A stretch of 64,000 nucleotides of DNA from Stichopus chloronotus. Its lineage: Eukaryota; Echinodermata; Holothuroidea; Aspidochirotida; Stichopodidae. The stretch lies in assembly GCA_021234535.1 (NCBI GenBank), contig CM037833.1, forward strand, positions 4,982,709 through 5,046,708. Direction: 5' to 3'. Below are positions 34,342 to 46,500 of this stretch, piece by piece. Position numbers and translations under genes: made by a program. Below the pieces are notes generated by a model. It did not search any database and was not told the origin of the DNA. It saw only the letters and a program-made list of their open reading frames with translations. Positions within the stretch are counted from its first letter, which is position 1. Each line of letters opens with the position of its first letter.

Positions 34342-34434
34342 CTACAGAGACATTTCAAACAACTTGAAAGTAAAGAACAGTACGGGAGACTCCCTTTTCG
34401 GAGATACCTACTGTCTCCATTTTTGGAAATTCCT

Positions 34435-34622
34435 TAACCCAGGGTGAAATTCCAAATGGTTTAGAATGTGTTATTGGACAATTTCCATTTAAAACCATTC
34501 ATATGTGTTAATACCAGATGGCACCATTCATAACCATTTACAACCCATTTGAAACCATTCAAGACTATTTGAGTAGAATATGTTTTGGGCAAATGGTGAA
34601 GATGGAATTTCACCCTGGGTTA
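34435..34622. mobile_element. TIR element, 188 bp, TA target site
   Basis: A perfect 20-bp inverted repeat frames the element: TAACCCAGGGTGAAATTCCA at 34435-34454 and its reverse complement at 34603-34622. If the outer TA is the duplicated target, the TIR proper is ACCCAGGGTGAAATTCCA. The interior carries several AACCATT/AATGGTT words (for example near 34494, 34527, 34534 and 34551). It is non-coding, sits 94 bp beyond the stop of the 31.4-34.3 kb gene model, and is probably a young insertion because the ends match exactly. Confidence 0.8.
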
Positions 34623-37600
34623 TGCAAAATGTGGTATAAATATTGAAAACCTTATTTTCGTATCAGCCGTTGCTTTACACACCAACCAACAATGATATTA
34701 TTCATCCTGTAACAGTGTGGTTAAGTAAGCGAACATACAGAACGATGTTTCGTAGAGTACCATTTCAATACAGTGTGATGTGAAACGATAACCTAAACAG
34801 GTACGGTGACAAAGAAGTCATCCTCAATGATTGAATCTCATTATGTCAAGGTTATCTCTTGTTTCCATTCAATGGTCGCACAGCTCAGTTCAGAGTAACG
34901 TGAAACGAGTATAGCCTATACTGTTTAATGTGCAACGTTAATACTGTTTACACACATACGTGCTTCATTTTAGGGGTTGCACTTCTTACGTCCATTTTAT
35001 TTCGTGGATGTTGAGGATACCTGCATTTGGTAAATTAAAGGTTTAAGCGGGCAGTTCTTGCATTTTTCATGAAATTTACAGGGCTGTCAACTGGTGACAC
35101 TAAGACTTAACGAGTGCAAACACCACACCGCTGTACAACGTCTATTAACGAGGGTCATGGGTAAGTGTCATATTGGTTCAATTGGTATTTTCTCGAAATT
35201 CCAATGGTGGACTTTCAATAAGCACACGGGAAAGTTGCAGGTGCTAATTTTCCAGAAGGGTTTCTCAAAGGTAAAGCCTTGCATGTATTGTATTGTGCAA
35301 ACCACACAGCATTGTGGGTAAATTTCAAAATGACGCTAAAATTGTCTCCATTTTTTTGAGAAAATCTCCAAAAACTGAGAATCTCCCGGACTGAAGAAAG
35401 AGGCCTGCAGTGGTTTCCAACGTATTTCTAAAACTATAACATTATCAGTGTTCTAGACATGTCAATTTGCCATGTTGTTTATACATTTTCAGCTGTGATT
35501 AAAGCTGTATACATTCCAACAAGGACAGAACGATTACTTTTGAACATGTTGTTTCTGGAAATGTTAGTCATCCCACTTTTCTAGACAAGAATAGAAAGTT
35601 TCCGATATTTTGCTGACAGTTTTGAGCAGAATTCAATTCACCTACAGTGTTATAATGTTGATATAACTCTTGTGACGAGTTCCGGATTCAAATCTGAGTC
35701 AATTAAAAATACTGTCATCATGTGTCAATATATTGGACTTGTACAGATTTGACAGTGAAGTATCCCTTTTTTCCTTTCATTAAAAAATGTGTATATTCAT
35801 GATTACGGGTTGTGTCATATATTGGATGTGTTTAAATGTGTGAAGAAATTTCATGAACAGGCGGTTTGCATTTCTCTGAAAAAGTCTTCGTAATTTTTTA
35901 TGATAGTGTTTTCTTTTGATGACCATTCAAAATATTGTGTCGTAATTTTACAATTTGGCGTAAATGATGTAATATTACAACGCCTCTTGCGATAAGCCAT
36001 GCGTAAACGTCAACTTGTAGAACTTAACGTTGTAGGTTATAGCGAATAGGCGTTATGGCAACTTATCGAGTAGTAATGAAATACTTTAATCCCGGCCTGT
36101 TTTTATGATGAGAAACGATCTTTGGATGATAAAAAATTTCACTGCCCTCTAAACAGGATCTAGCCGAAAATATCCCAAATATTGTGTGTGTATGATCAAG
36201 CAACAGGCGTAGCTTTACCTTACTTTAGCAATGTTAGATTACACACAGTTTTTTGTGAGCACTCATCAGTCTACTGTAATGCTAGTACTCATGTACACCA
36301 GCACAGTAAATCCTGCCCTTTATGCGACGTATGCTGCAGAGAATGGAAAGTTCTGACGTAAGGCCGATCTGTTTTAGGTGTTTTTATGGTTACAGTAAAC
36401 TAGTGAAATCTGTGCTGGGAACAATATTAGAATTCAGCATGTGTCTGGTGAGTTGAATTTTCTGTTGTAAAGATAGGCAGGTCAAACTTTATATTTACGA
36501 CTGATTTGCATTTTTGGTCGTAAGTAAAACTTCTGTCAGCTTAAAAAATGCCTGTTTTGGCATAAAATGCAAACCCTGTTCATAAATAACCATGAGCAAT
36601 TTCAGCTTGCATTGATGTAAGTATATTTTGATTTCCTTGAAGTAGGTGATCCTGGTGACGACAAGGGTCTCATATATTCAGTTGCTTGAAATGTTCCAAT
36701 TTTGGGTAAGATTTTGTGAATTTTTTCATCATGGAGGGTAGTTTTTCCAGTTTTCCAAACATGTACAAAATTTACTTGCCAGGTTTTGATGACAGTTTTG
36801 AAAAAATGCAATTTTACAAGCAGTAACATTTTACATCCAGTCCAATTTTGAGTGCAGTGTATAGATATTCCACAGTGTAGAAATAATGGTAATGTTATGT
36901 TCATGTAATGCTTACAAATGTAAATGTTTTTATTTTCAATGGAATTGGTTGCACTGCAGACTTGTTTATCCATTTTCAACTCAGATTGGGGCTGTAAAAA
37001 TCTGCACAAAGAAATATTCCTTTCCTCCATTAAAAAATGTGCATATTCATGATTGCATGTTGTGTTATGTAGTGGATGTGTGCATGAGTGAAGGAACTTG
37101 CTGGAATTGAACATTCTGAACATAAATTTACAAGACGTTTGCCACTGTTCGCTCTCAGTTTTGAATGTAATTCAGTTGCACATGATACAATACAATTTTT
37201 AAGGCAATTCAATTTTGAATGTAATCCAAGTTTTTAAAGATTGTGGAATTATCTGGAGATAATGTAGTGTTAATGAAAATTCTCTGATACAGATTTGCAT
37301 CAATTATAAATCCTATAAACTGAGAAAAGTGTGTTTTGTCTCTTTAATTGCTGTACTGTGCACATGTGATGTTAATATATATATTTATTCTTATTCAGAT
37401 TCTGTGCCTTTGGGTATGTCCGTACTTAGATCTTTAAGGGATGGACGAACCATTTAATGTAATAGGTTGACTGCTATATCTAGATCTTTTGGTTGGGGGT
37501 GACAGTGCAAAACCCTTTGGCTTTCCTGCCCAGTTCCAACTATATCCAGCTGTCACAGAATACCCTAAAGTGAGGAAAATCTGAAAGCAATGGCAGTATT

Positions 37601-37640
37601 GTTACTTTAACCAATAAACCCTGACTATTTATGAAGGGAC
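34623..37640. other. Stretch without recognised gene, with a diverged duplication
   Basis: No supportable ORF is present. Sequence at about 35765-35850 (TTCATTAAAAAATGTG.ATATTCATGATT...GTTGTGT.AT) recurs at 37020-37100, and weaker similarity extends on both sides, suggesting an old duplication of about 1.25 kb offset. The minus-strand 173-codon ORF at 36602-37123 covers part of this repeat and has no recognised domain. Confidence 0.5.
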
Positions 37641-37674
37641 TTAATCAGTTACCTTCGTTGGTTTTGAATGACTA

Positions 37675-37915
37675 GTTCTTAACTAGTCAGGGGAGGCACC
37701 ATATGGACTAACCTACAGATTAGTCAGTGGCACCGAAAACCTGTCACTGAGACAACTGACTAACATAACTGACTAACATAGTTGGTCACCAGCTGATACA
37801 AACTTGTCACTTCTATTAGTCCAGCATGACAGACTAACAAACTAGTCCGTAATCACTGACTGACCATACTCCAGTCAGGGGAGAGGGGAGACACCATATG
37901 GACTAACTTAATCTT
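37675..37915. repeat. GACTAAC-rich repeat cluster
   Basis: GACTAAC, TTAGTC and CTAGTC words recur more than ten times in 240 bp. AGTCAGGGGAGGCACCATAT followed by GGACTAAC at 37685 returns at 37873 with a short insertion. This resembles the cluster at 21760-21900 and the subterminal repeats of cut-and-paste transposons. A decayed transposase-like gene begins about 100 bp to the right. Confidence 0.55.
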
Positions 37916-37999
37916 AGTGTGACAAGTTTACGTTTTCAGTGCAGAATCCCCTGCTCTGCAGTGGAAAATAAACATAAATCCGTATCTCCTGGATATGCC

Positions 38000-39066
38000 T
38001 GAACCATAATAGGCAAACAGAATTAGAAAAGCGGAAAACAACAGATTATCAGCTCAATGTAGGAAATTTGAAACGAAAATTAGAAAATGAATTAGAACAG
38101 GAAAGAAGACAAAGGTAGCTACAAAAGTTGCAGAAGGACAAGAGACAACTTCAGTGCCACATAGGTCGACTGACAAAGCGAAAGTACTTGAAGCGGAAAT
38201 CATTTCCACACAAAACATACAGTAAGTCTTGACCCCTATCTCCCTAGCTGTAAAAGATGACTTTGCCAATTAAGTCCGATTGCAGTGGGCAGCTCCAGTT
38301 GAGGGCAGTGGGGATAAACATGTACCAAGCATTGATGAAGTCTTGTTTAATAAAGACAAACATTTAATTTCAGACACTGCTTACCAAGAACTGTCTTACA
38401 TATGTTCAACTCTACCTTCACTGAAAAAGGTCAGACAAAGAGCTTGTCAGTTGAACAACCTTTTAGATATTCATGACCTACCTGGTGAACAAGGTGGTCA
38501 AATTCAGACAAAATAGTCTAAAACAGGAATGCAAATTTTGCCAAAGAAATTCAAAGTTAAACTTACTGGTGATGGTACCTGTATCGGTAAGAGGTACCAT
38601 GTGGTAAATGTGTTTTTCGTTGCTCTTGAATAAAGGTAATGTATCAGGTAATCATATATTGGCTGTATTGCAAGTTGATGAAAAGTACGATCGGCTTAAA
38701 AAAGCATTGGCACCTCTTGTTCATGACTACCAGAACTTGTCACAAATAACAGTTAATGAGAAGACATTTGATATTGACTATATCTTGGCAGCTGCTCTGA
38801 AATTTCTCAACATAATTCTTGGGTGCTAAGTATTTTTGTGCATGGTGTATTTGTCCCTCACAGAATTGGTCACAAAGTGATTTGCAACAGGGTGCAAGAT
38901 CAATCAATGACATTAAACGTTGTTCAACTAAGAAGAAAGATAACTTTAGAATAGAATTTCTAAGTGTGGTCATGCCAAAGGAATTTCATGCCGTATCTGT
39001 TCAGAGAAGGGGCACAATAAACGTACATGCAGTCATTAAAGTACTAGTTACACAGGCCGAAAAGTA
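38000..39066 (+). pseudogene. Transposase-like gene relic (uncharacterised invertebrate family)
   Basis: The segment begins with a basic, coiled-coil-like stretch (LKRKLENELEQERRQR) at about 38010-38115, with a stop at 38116 or a splice donor just before it. Then comes ISDTAYQELSYICSTLPS (38370-38430), LTGDGTCIGKRYHVVN (38560-38605) and GNHILAVLQVDEKYDRLKKA, then FDIDYILAAALKFLNIILG (to 38822). After a frame change it reads AKYFCAWCICPSQNW and SDLQQGARSINDIKR. This order (SD.AYHEL; L.GDGT.IG...H; GNH..A....E.Y..L; a W/LKFL..I.G block; C.WC..P) is one I associate with multi-copy transposase-like genes of unknown class in marine invertebrates, from memory. Frame changes and missing blocks make it non-functional. 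The GACTAAC cluster to the left may be its terminal region. Confidence 0.55.
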
Positions 39067-40125
39067 ATATAAAGCATGTTTTAATCAGTTTCTTAATGCT
39101 GGTGCTCATTTAACAATGACTTATACGGGTTAATCAGGTATTCAGGTGGAGTTCTGTGACATACTGTATAAATAAATATTACATGAAAAATATTCTGAGA
39201 TCTCAATTTTTATGTATGTAATTCCATCCAACGTTATGGCAATTTTCACTTTACCGTAAATTTGAAACGTTAGCACATAGTTTCTGAAGATTTTGAATGT
39301 ATGGCAGTAAATTAGTAATTGTTGCAATGCAGCACATTTAATTTGACCAAAGAGAGTTTCTTCAGGCATCATATATGCCCAACTTCAGATACGTATCTAT
39401 TTTTTATCTGATCTTTGATTTTGGTTGTTGGATTTTCCTTGTGCAATTGTATACAGTATTCAGACTTGGAAGGTTTTCTTGTTTAGGAAGTCCCTTAAAC
39501 ATCATAGATAGTGAGAAAAGCAAGATTTCTTTGATCATAAATCATATATACATTTTTGTAGGGGAAAGGGAAGGGTGGGGTGAGGGTGGAAGTTGAACAC
39601 TCAACATATCAGGAAATATGAGGGTTTAAGTCATATGACAAATTTTATCACTATACATTAACTTGCATGGACATGACTGATGGAAATAAGGGTAGCAAAA
39701 AGCATCATTTTTGTATTTTGGGGCTGTTATTCGTACATATATTTCCTTGTCTTTGTTCTTTTTCATCCTTAATTCTTTACTTTCCGTACTTCATGTATTT
39801 TTAAATACATCAATAAAGAGTTGCTTCTGAAAATCAACAGCCACTCTCTGTTCACTATCTACATGTACAATTTTACTGCCCCACCAGTGAAATGGAATAG
39901 CCCCCTGAGGAACACACAGTCACCGGAGCTGTGTGCACAGCCGTGATGAGTCACTGGTAGGCTGGTAGGAATTGTTATGCTTTTTGTAGATGCTTATAGA
40001 TATTTTTATGTGTCTTATTCAGTATGTATATTCCTTTTACATATCTATTTTAGTTATGTTTTGACCTCCATCCCCGTTTTCACTTCCTTGTGTTTTGTAT
40101 CTTTTGTAAAGGGCCTCGCCCTTAT
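39067..40125. other. Stretch without recognised gene
   Basis: AT-rich, with no supportable ORF, repeat or RNA gene. Purine-rich runs occur near 39560-39595. Confidence 0.4.
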
Positions 40126-40545
40126 CAAACACGAATGCATCCAGATTGCATTCACAATGATGCATTCGAAGGCAAAGCATTGCATTCAGTTTACATTCAG
40201 TTTGCATTCATTTTGCCCTCAATAGCGCCGAAATATGTAAATGAGCTATGCCTTCGAATGCAAACATGAATGCAATTATGCAAATGAGCATTAGCCTTTA
40301 AAATGAAATATTGCATTCCCTCTGAAGGCAATCTTTGCATTCACTGTGAATCCTCTGAATGCAATCTTTGCAATCAGAGCGAATGCAATCTTTGCATTCG
40401 GTTTGCATTCGCTCTGAATACAAACATTGCATTCATAGTACATGCAAACATTGAATGCAACCATTGCATTCAAAGTGAATGCAGACATTGCATTCATAGG
40501 GAATGTAAAGATTGCATTCGCTATGAATGCAAAGAGGTGCTGGAA
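40125..40545. repeat. Array of GAATGCAA/TTGCATTC motifs in both orientations
   Basis: About twenty copies of GAATGC or GCATTC, mostly as GAATGCAA or TTGCATTC, are packed into about 420 bp in alternating orientation, with variable spacing. Adjacent opposed copies form palindromes such as GAATGCAATCTTTGCATTC at 40381-40399 (8-bp arms, 3-nt loop). One exact octamer ATGCAAAT lies near 40277. Long ORFs on both strands through here are a by-product of the repeat. It could be a foldback or satellite seed, or a dense cluster of homeodomain/POU- or C/EBP-like sites; none of these is shown by the sequence alone. Confidence 0.8.
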
Positions 40546-40559
40546 CCCTTTCCCAGCCA

Positions 40560-43500
40560 CTTACGTAATATCCTGAAAAGTTTCCGTCGACTGGAATGTA
40601 GGTACTATTACGTAAAATTTTTATGTTCCACTGCATGTAGTTGACTGAAAAGGGTGGTGTCTAAGTAATGGACACTGGCTGTGAAAGTGTTAAGAGCAAA
40701 TACAGTAAAGTGTATTTAAGGATAGGGCATACACTGGTACAAAATATTCATGTAAAATCCATAATAATATCAAGCAATTAACGTACAGATCAACAACCCT
40801 CAATCTACTCCAAGTCGATCTTCTGCTAAAGATACAGAATTAATGGATTGTTGAAACTGCCAGTTTTTTTAATAGGTGGATGACAACTTTGATGTTAAAG
40901 TTGGACAGAAACAAGAGCAATTCCATCATGTGACATTCATGTCGTCATGCCAAGAGTGTGAATTATTCATAAAGACAAGTTGCTTTGAATGTTTTTTATA
41001 AAACTCTCCACAATTACAATATTTCCTGGACCAAGTGGTTGATGCTCTTACACGGTGGTGTACTATGTCTTAATCTTTACTGAATATTTTCCATTTGTGA
41101 CAGGAGTTTGTGAATGGTATGGACTATTCTTTTAACTTCACAGTGAATACATAAGATTACAACCATGCATTACCAATGATAAAAAAATGCATACATTGCA
41201 TCTGGTGGTTAACTACTTGCACAAATACTAGATTTACAGCTGACGATTAGGTTATAGCTAAAAAAAAAAGAGACTAATGTAGCAGATGTGTAAACAGCTG
41301 TTGTCTAATACTTCCAAGAGCAGGGTTGTCACCACGCCGGTCGGCACCGGGCGGTGCTACCCATGCAGCTCTCAAAATCTCCGCCCGGCAATCGCCGTCA
41401 ATTCAGCATCACCGCCCGTCACGAATTTTGTGCTTTAACTAAATAAAATTGTTGTACTTCTTTAGAATTTGGAGTGAAAGTTACTCAGTATTACTATTAC
41501 ATCAACATTAAGTAGGTCTACAAACTTTGCAACCTGGAAATTGAAAATTACGGCAAGAATTGCAGCCTCCACTTTGGTCTCTAGAGTGTACCATTTTGCA
41601 TCTAAGCACTCTTCAACCCGCAAAAAATTTAGTTTGCTGGTAGAAGGGGAGAGGGACACCCTCTCCCCTTAGACCCCTCCCCAGGACGGCGATCACAAAT
41701 TACCCGGCTCTCAAAATTCAGATCAGTCCAGACAAAAATACATGCTGTCATAGTAAATGGATTGAGTTTCAACTCTGAAACATGGCCTTTATATTTGTAA
41801 TCATTTCATGTTTCACAAAGGCCAAACTTCACTCTTCCACGACCAAAATATAGTCATGGTCTAGGCCTATTTTAAAATGGTGAGAAGCAATAATAAATGG
41901 CAGCCAAAAGTGGCCATCAGTAATTTGGTTGAAGATGCCTCTCAGTCTCAGAGCCTGTTCATAAGAAAATTTAAGGCAGTCATGGCCTTCAAGATGGATT
42001 AGTGAATGTGTGGCCTGATCTGACGTTACGCCTTGGGCCTACATAGTAGTAGTAGCATGGAAGTCTCATTTTCGTGCAACAAAATTGGAAAGTAATTAAC
42101 TAGCAAGTCTCTACTTGGAAGATAGAATGCAATGGAAAAGCACATGGACAGTACGCTGACAGTTTTGACGGCTTTTCAGTATCTTGTTAGAGTTGAAACT
42201 TTCAGTTGATTCTAAAATGTTTGAGGGGATGATTAAGTTTACATCTCATCAGCCTGTCATCAGTGGGTTCATTCACCTTTTTTGACATGCAACGTTTTGA
42301 AATCCCCCTTTTAAGTCTTTTAAATTGACCCCCAAACTGCACACAGTAAGTACACTTCAACCTTTCTGCTAGTACTACTAGTAGAAACATTAATTAGGCT
42401 GCAGGTTGGAGGACATTCGTGGAAAAATACGGCAATTTCTTTCAATAGGCTATGGCTATTCTGTCGTGATACCAAAACTAAGGGGAAATGCTGATAATTA
42501 AAACTTAAGGTATCATTTTATCGTTTCTAGTGAAGCATATTCACCTAAATTAAAAAACATTTTGAAGGAAATTAGTCGCAGGTCAGTTTAGTACTAAAAA
42601 GGTCTTTTACAAGTATCCATTGCTTTGAACATGAAGATTTTGATTGCCTCAGGAATCTTGCTGCAACTAACATTAGTGTTTATGTTAGTAATCTGACACT
42701 CCAAGTAACACTGAGTGCATATTGGCCTTGTTATAGGCCTAGCTACTATCAATAGCCTATAGTTTAATTAGCTCTTAAATTTTTTTTATGCCTATAGCCT
42801 AGGCCTCTAGTTAGCCAGCTACTACTATGTAAGGCCTACTACTGGCTCTATTAAATAGCTTACTGCAGTCTAGTTGGTGAAACTCATACTAGCTAGCCTA
42901 TAGCTACCAGGTATCCTTGCATGGCTGTAGCCAATTTTAACATAAATTTACAGGTCATGACTTTATTACTAATTGGCCTAATATTAGGGGTCCTAAGAAT
43001 ATGCATATCAGAGGCATACACCCTGTAAGTTAGCAGAGCTGAACAAGGTCCAACGTTTCTACTAGGCCCAAGTCTAGACTAAGGTCTATGGACTTGTATT
43101 ATGCCAAGGCCTAATGTTAGTAGTACTGCAACTAGTATGCATTACTGTTAGGCTACACATCTATTGCATGTACTGTGAATGTGAGTGACAGCTGAATTCA
43201 GTCGACCCTTGAATAAATGAGGCCTAAATTTCTTGTTCCATAGAACACAACAGCTGGAGCACATGAAATTTATAAGCCTTACCACTGTTGAAATGAAGAC
43301 AACTAGAAATCAAGAGCTTAGTAATATGAACTAAGACAATGCAGCAGTGAGCAGACTACAGATGGGCACTTTTGACATTTTGTTGATATACTTAAGTTGT
43401 GCTTACCGCGGCCTTGCAGACTGTGTGGCCAGATACACTAGAAACAGAGATTTTTACACTTTCTGTCACCCCCTGTGTAAAATGACACTTTTTTGGTGTA

Positions 43501-46500
43501 CTTTTACACCATTTTTACACTTTTGCAATATGCAAGCCACGCCTTTGCTTCAAAAAAAGTTCACAATTTGTACGGACAATTTTTCACCTTTTATGCATTA
43601 CCCTTTCAAGATCCATTCATCCCCAATATGATGAATGATTCCCTAGGACAGACGAAAGTGTAACAAGATCAAACCTTGTTGACCTTTTGGTCATTATTTA
43701 CTTAATATTTTGACACTGAACACGTGCTATTCAGCTGACAAGCGCCAGATGTGACTGCGGAATTTTAAGTGAAGCGAGGGTTACAGTTCCCCCAAGTGAG
43801 TTGTTGCCACGCAACCAGCTATTCACAATGTCATTACCATGTCAGTAGAGGTTACTTTAGTTTCATCTTGTGTGGAATTGCGGTAATTACAGTTTATGAG
43901 CAGTGTGGCACTTTGTTGGTCTGGAGGAATGTGGTTTACTTAAAATACAATAGCCTGTTGCTATATTTTCTTAATTAACACTTTTTAAGTAGCTATAAAA
44001 TGAGTCTCTTTTCATTCCATTGGATGCGCGTAAAGTACATGGAGAGTGGAGCTGGCGTGCAGTGTGCTCTGGTTCCCTGAAGCATTGTCAAATACAACAA
44101 AGAAGATATAAAATTGTTGAACTTAAAAAAAATAAATCATTCGCACTACAAGCACAATGTATTCAAAAAGGGAATTTTTGTCTGAAGTGGAAATAAGTCT
44201 ACGATTTGAACCTAAAAATGTAACTGAAGCCAAGAATTAGAGTGTGAAATATATTTAAAACGTTGTAACATATTTTGAACACTGCAAAGTGTTTACTTTA
44301 AGGAGTAAGCTAGCATTATTAAAATACTGAAGGGCAATAAACGATTCAGTTAGTCGACGTTAATGGGGTGACCATATTAATTATATATTCATTACGTAAT
44401 GAAAGTATTTATTTTGAACAGTTCGAAACGTCACAAACACTTCTACTTAGTAAAACTTACTGATTGAAAAAATGCCTCACAGTTTGGGTTTCCAGCATAC
44501 CTTCAGAGTTCTTTCGGCATTTACCTTTTATTTTGCCAGGATTTACATGAAAAGACCTTAATCAAGATATATCACTTTTTTTTTGTAAATTGAGTGAAAA
44601 TTGCTGATTTTTGTAAGGAACCAAAATTTACAACACGATTTACATTTCAGCATATCATGAGCACAATTTAAACAAATGATGCAATTTGTAAATACCTGTA
44701 CATTAAATGTCCCCATTACGGGCACCTAGCATAATCAGATCTAAAATATTTACTAATTTATTTTTCACGCGTCCTATTGAAAATAAGGAAAGGTCACGTT
44801 TCACATAAAATAACTTGTTGCATACTTGATTCAAGGAGTATTCGATATCATTACTTATTTTCATGAACTTATTTGGACCTTGCACAGGTTTAACAACATC
44901 TAACTACATCACTACATTATTTGTAATTACATGATTGGTTAATATTTTACTATATTATGGGTTCGTGTTAATTATAGGTGAATTTGTCACTACTTTATCG
45001 GGTTAATTTTACATTATCGGTTACTTTTTTATACATTATAGGCTCCGCGGTACTTGTCCGCTTGTTATCCAAAATTTGCAGTTTTGTAAATTTTCCATTT
45101 TCTCTTCTGCTTTTTTTCCAAATTTTAATTGGTTTCCACTTTGATAAACTGGAATTCAGAATACACATACCGTGTTGTTTACTTTGAATATTGCAGAGAT
45201 AAACACCCTGAAACATGTGTTGTGGAATAAAATGTAACACGACATCGCTTCGACTGTCTACAGAATTAAAGTGGACTCTTGGATCACAATTAAATGACAA
45301 GACATTCAGACATTAATTGTCACATTAATGTATGTTTGGCAGACGCCTCATTTTGTTTGCTTTTTCCATGTTTCTACTATCATTTTCCTTGTTTTAAGAA
45401 AATGATAAACTCTTGTTTTTACATCAATATAAAAGATCTCAAAACTCACCAGGTACATTCATTGATGTTGAAAGAGGAGGTAGCTAAGCGTTTCGCACAC
45501 TGTCATCCGAGGTCGCAAACCAATGCATTGAGAAATCAAGATAAGGCAGTATACACACGCACACAAAATTTAAACCTACGACCCGGTAACCTGCATAGTT
45601 GTAGATCCAAAACGGTCGATGTGTTGATTGGTGCTATGCATACATGCCTGACACAGACTGTTTTCTTCAAGACTTCAGTGTCATGAATATGTCTCTCGAA
45701 TTTTGCAGATTGCTTAATCATGTACTATAGGCTAGCCGGCTAACTCGTATTTCCATCTCCCTGTCCCTAAACTACGTCGGCACGCACAGGCATGTTCAAA
45801 AATATATAGTCGAAGTACAACATGGCCCTGCTGGGGTACCCAGAAGTTTAGAAAACGCAACCTACAGCAGCAATGTCACGAAAAGGTCACCTGATCGTTT
45901 TGAAGAATAGGTCCCAGGTGAGTCACAGAAGATGGATTTGCAACTAGGTCCTTACGCACCGTTAGTATTGCCACTAAAACCCAAAACTGAGTAGTCATTA
46001 GTACGATAGATAAAGGCTTATTATTATAAAGGATTATTTTTTTATTTTTTGGCATGGCTATATTATAGATACACCCACTTCATTAAAGAGTAGTGTTTTT
46101 AAAAAAAATAACATTTCACATCATTAAAACATCATATGTAAAAATTAATATCTCAAGTAAATTAATAAAAAAGAAATGTTATGTGACAACCACGTTTGAT
46201 GACACAAACATTTACAGCGCCGGATTTTGTTTTAAAAGTGACAATTATTCTTTGCTACAATAAACAAATCTTCATTTTCATGTGCATAAAACGTACTTTG
46301 CAAAATGAACGCAAGGGTATGATGTGAATAATATATTGATTTCTACATTTGCATGGATGATTGCCCCTGCTGTCACATAATCATTATCACAGTTGTTTCT
46401 CGACCATGTATTATACCGTATTGACCCATGGAATGTGTCACTGAGGTGCACTGAAGCTATGTTGCGACTCAATAAATTACTGTGGATTTGGGAATCGTCT

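Noticed and set aside
36602..37123. 173-codon minus-strand ORF
   Set aside because: It spans part of a duplicated non-coding repeat, with no domain and an unremarkable composition.
40291..40644. Overlapping 113- and 89-codon ORFs with repeating cysteine patterns on opposite strands
   Set aside because: The CxxC-like pattern is simply the translation of the GAATGCAA/TTGCATTC array; both strands are open because the repeat lacks stops.
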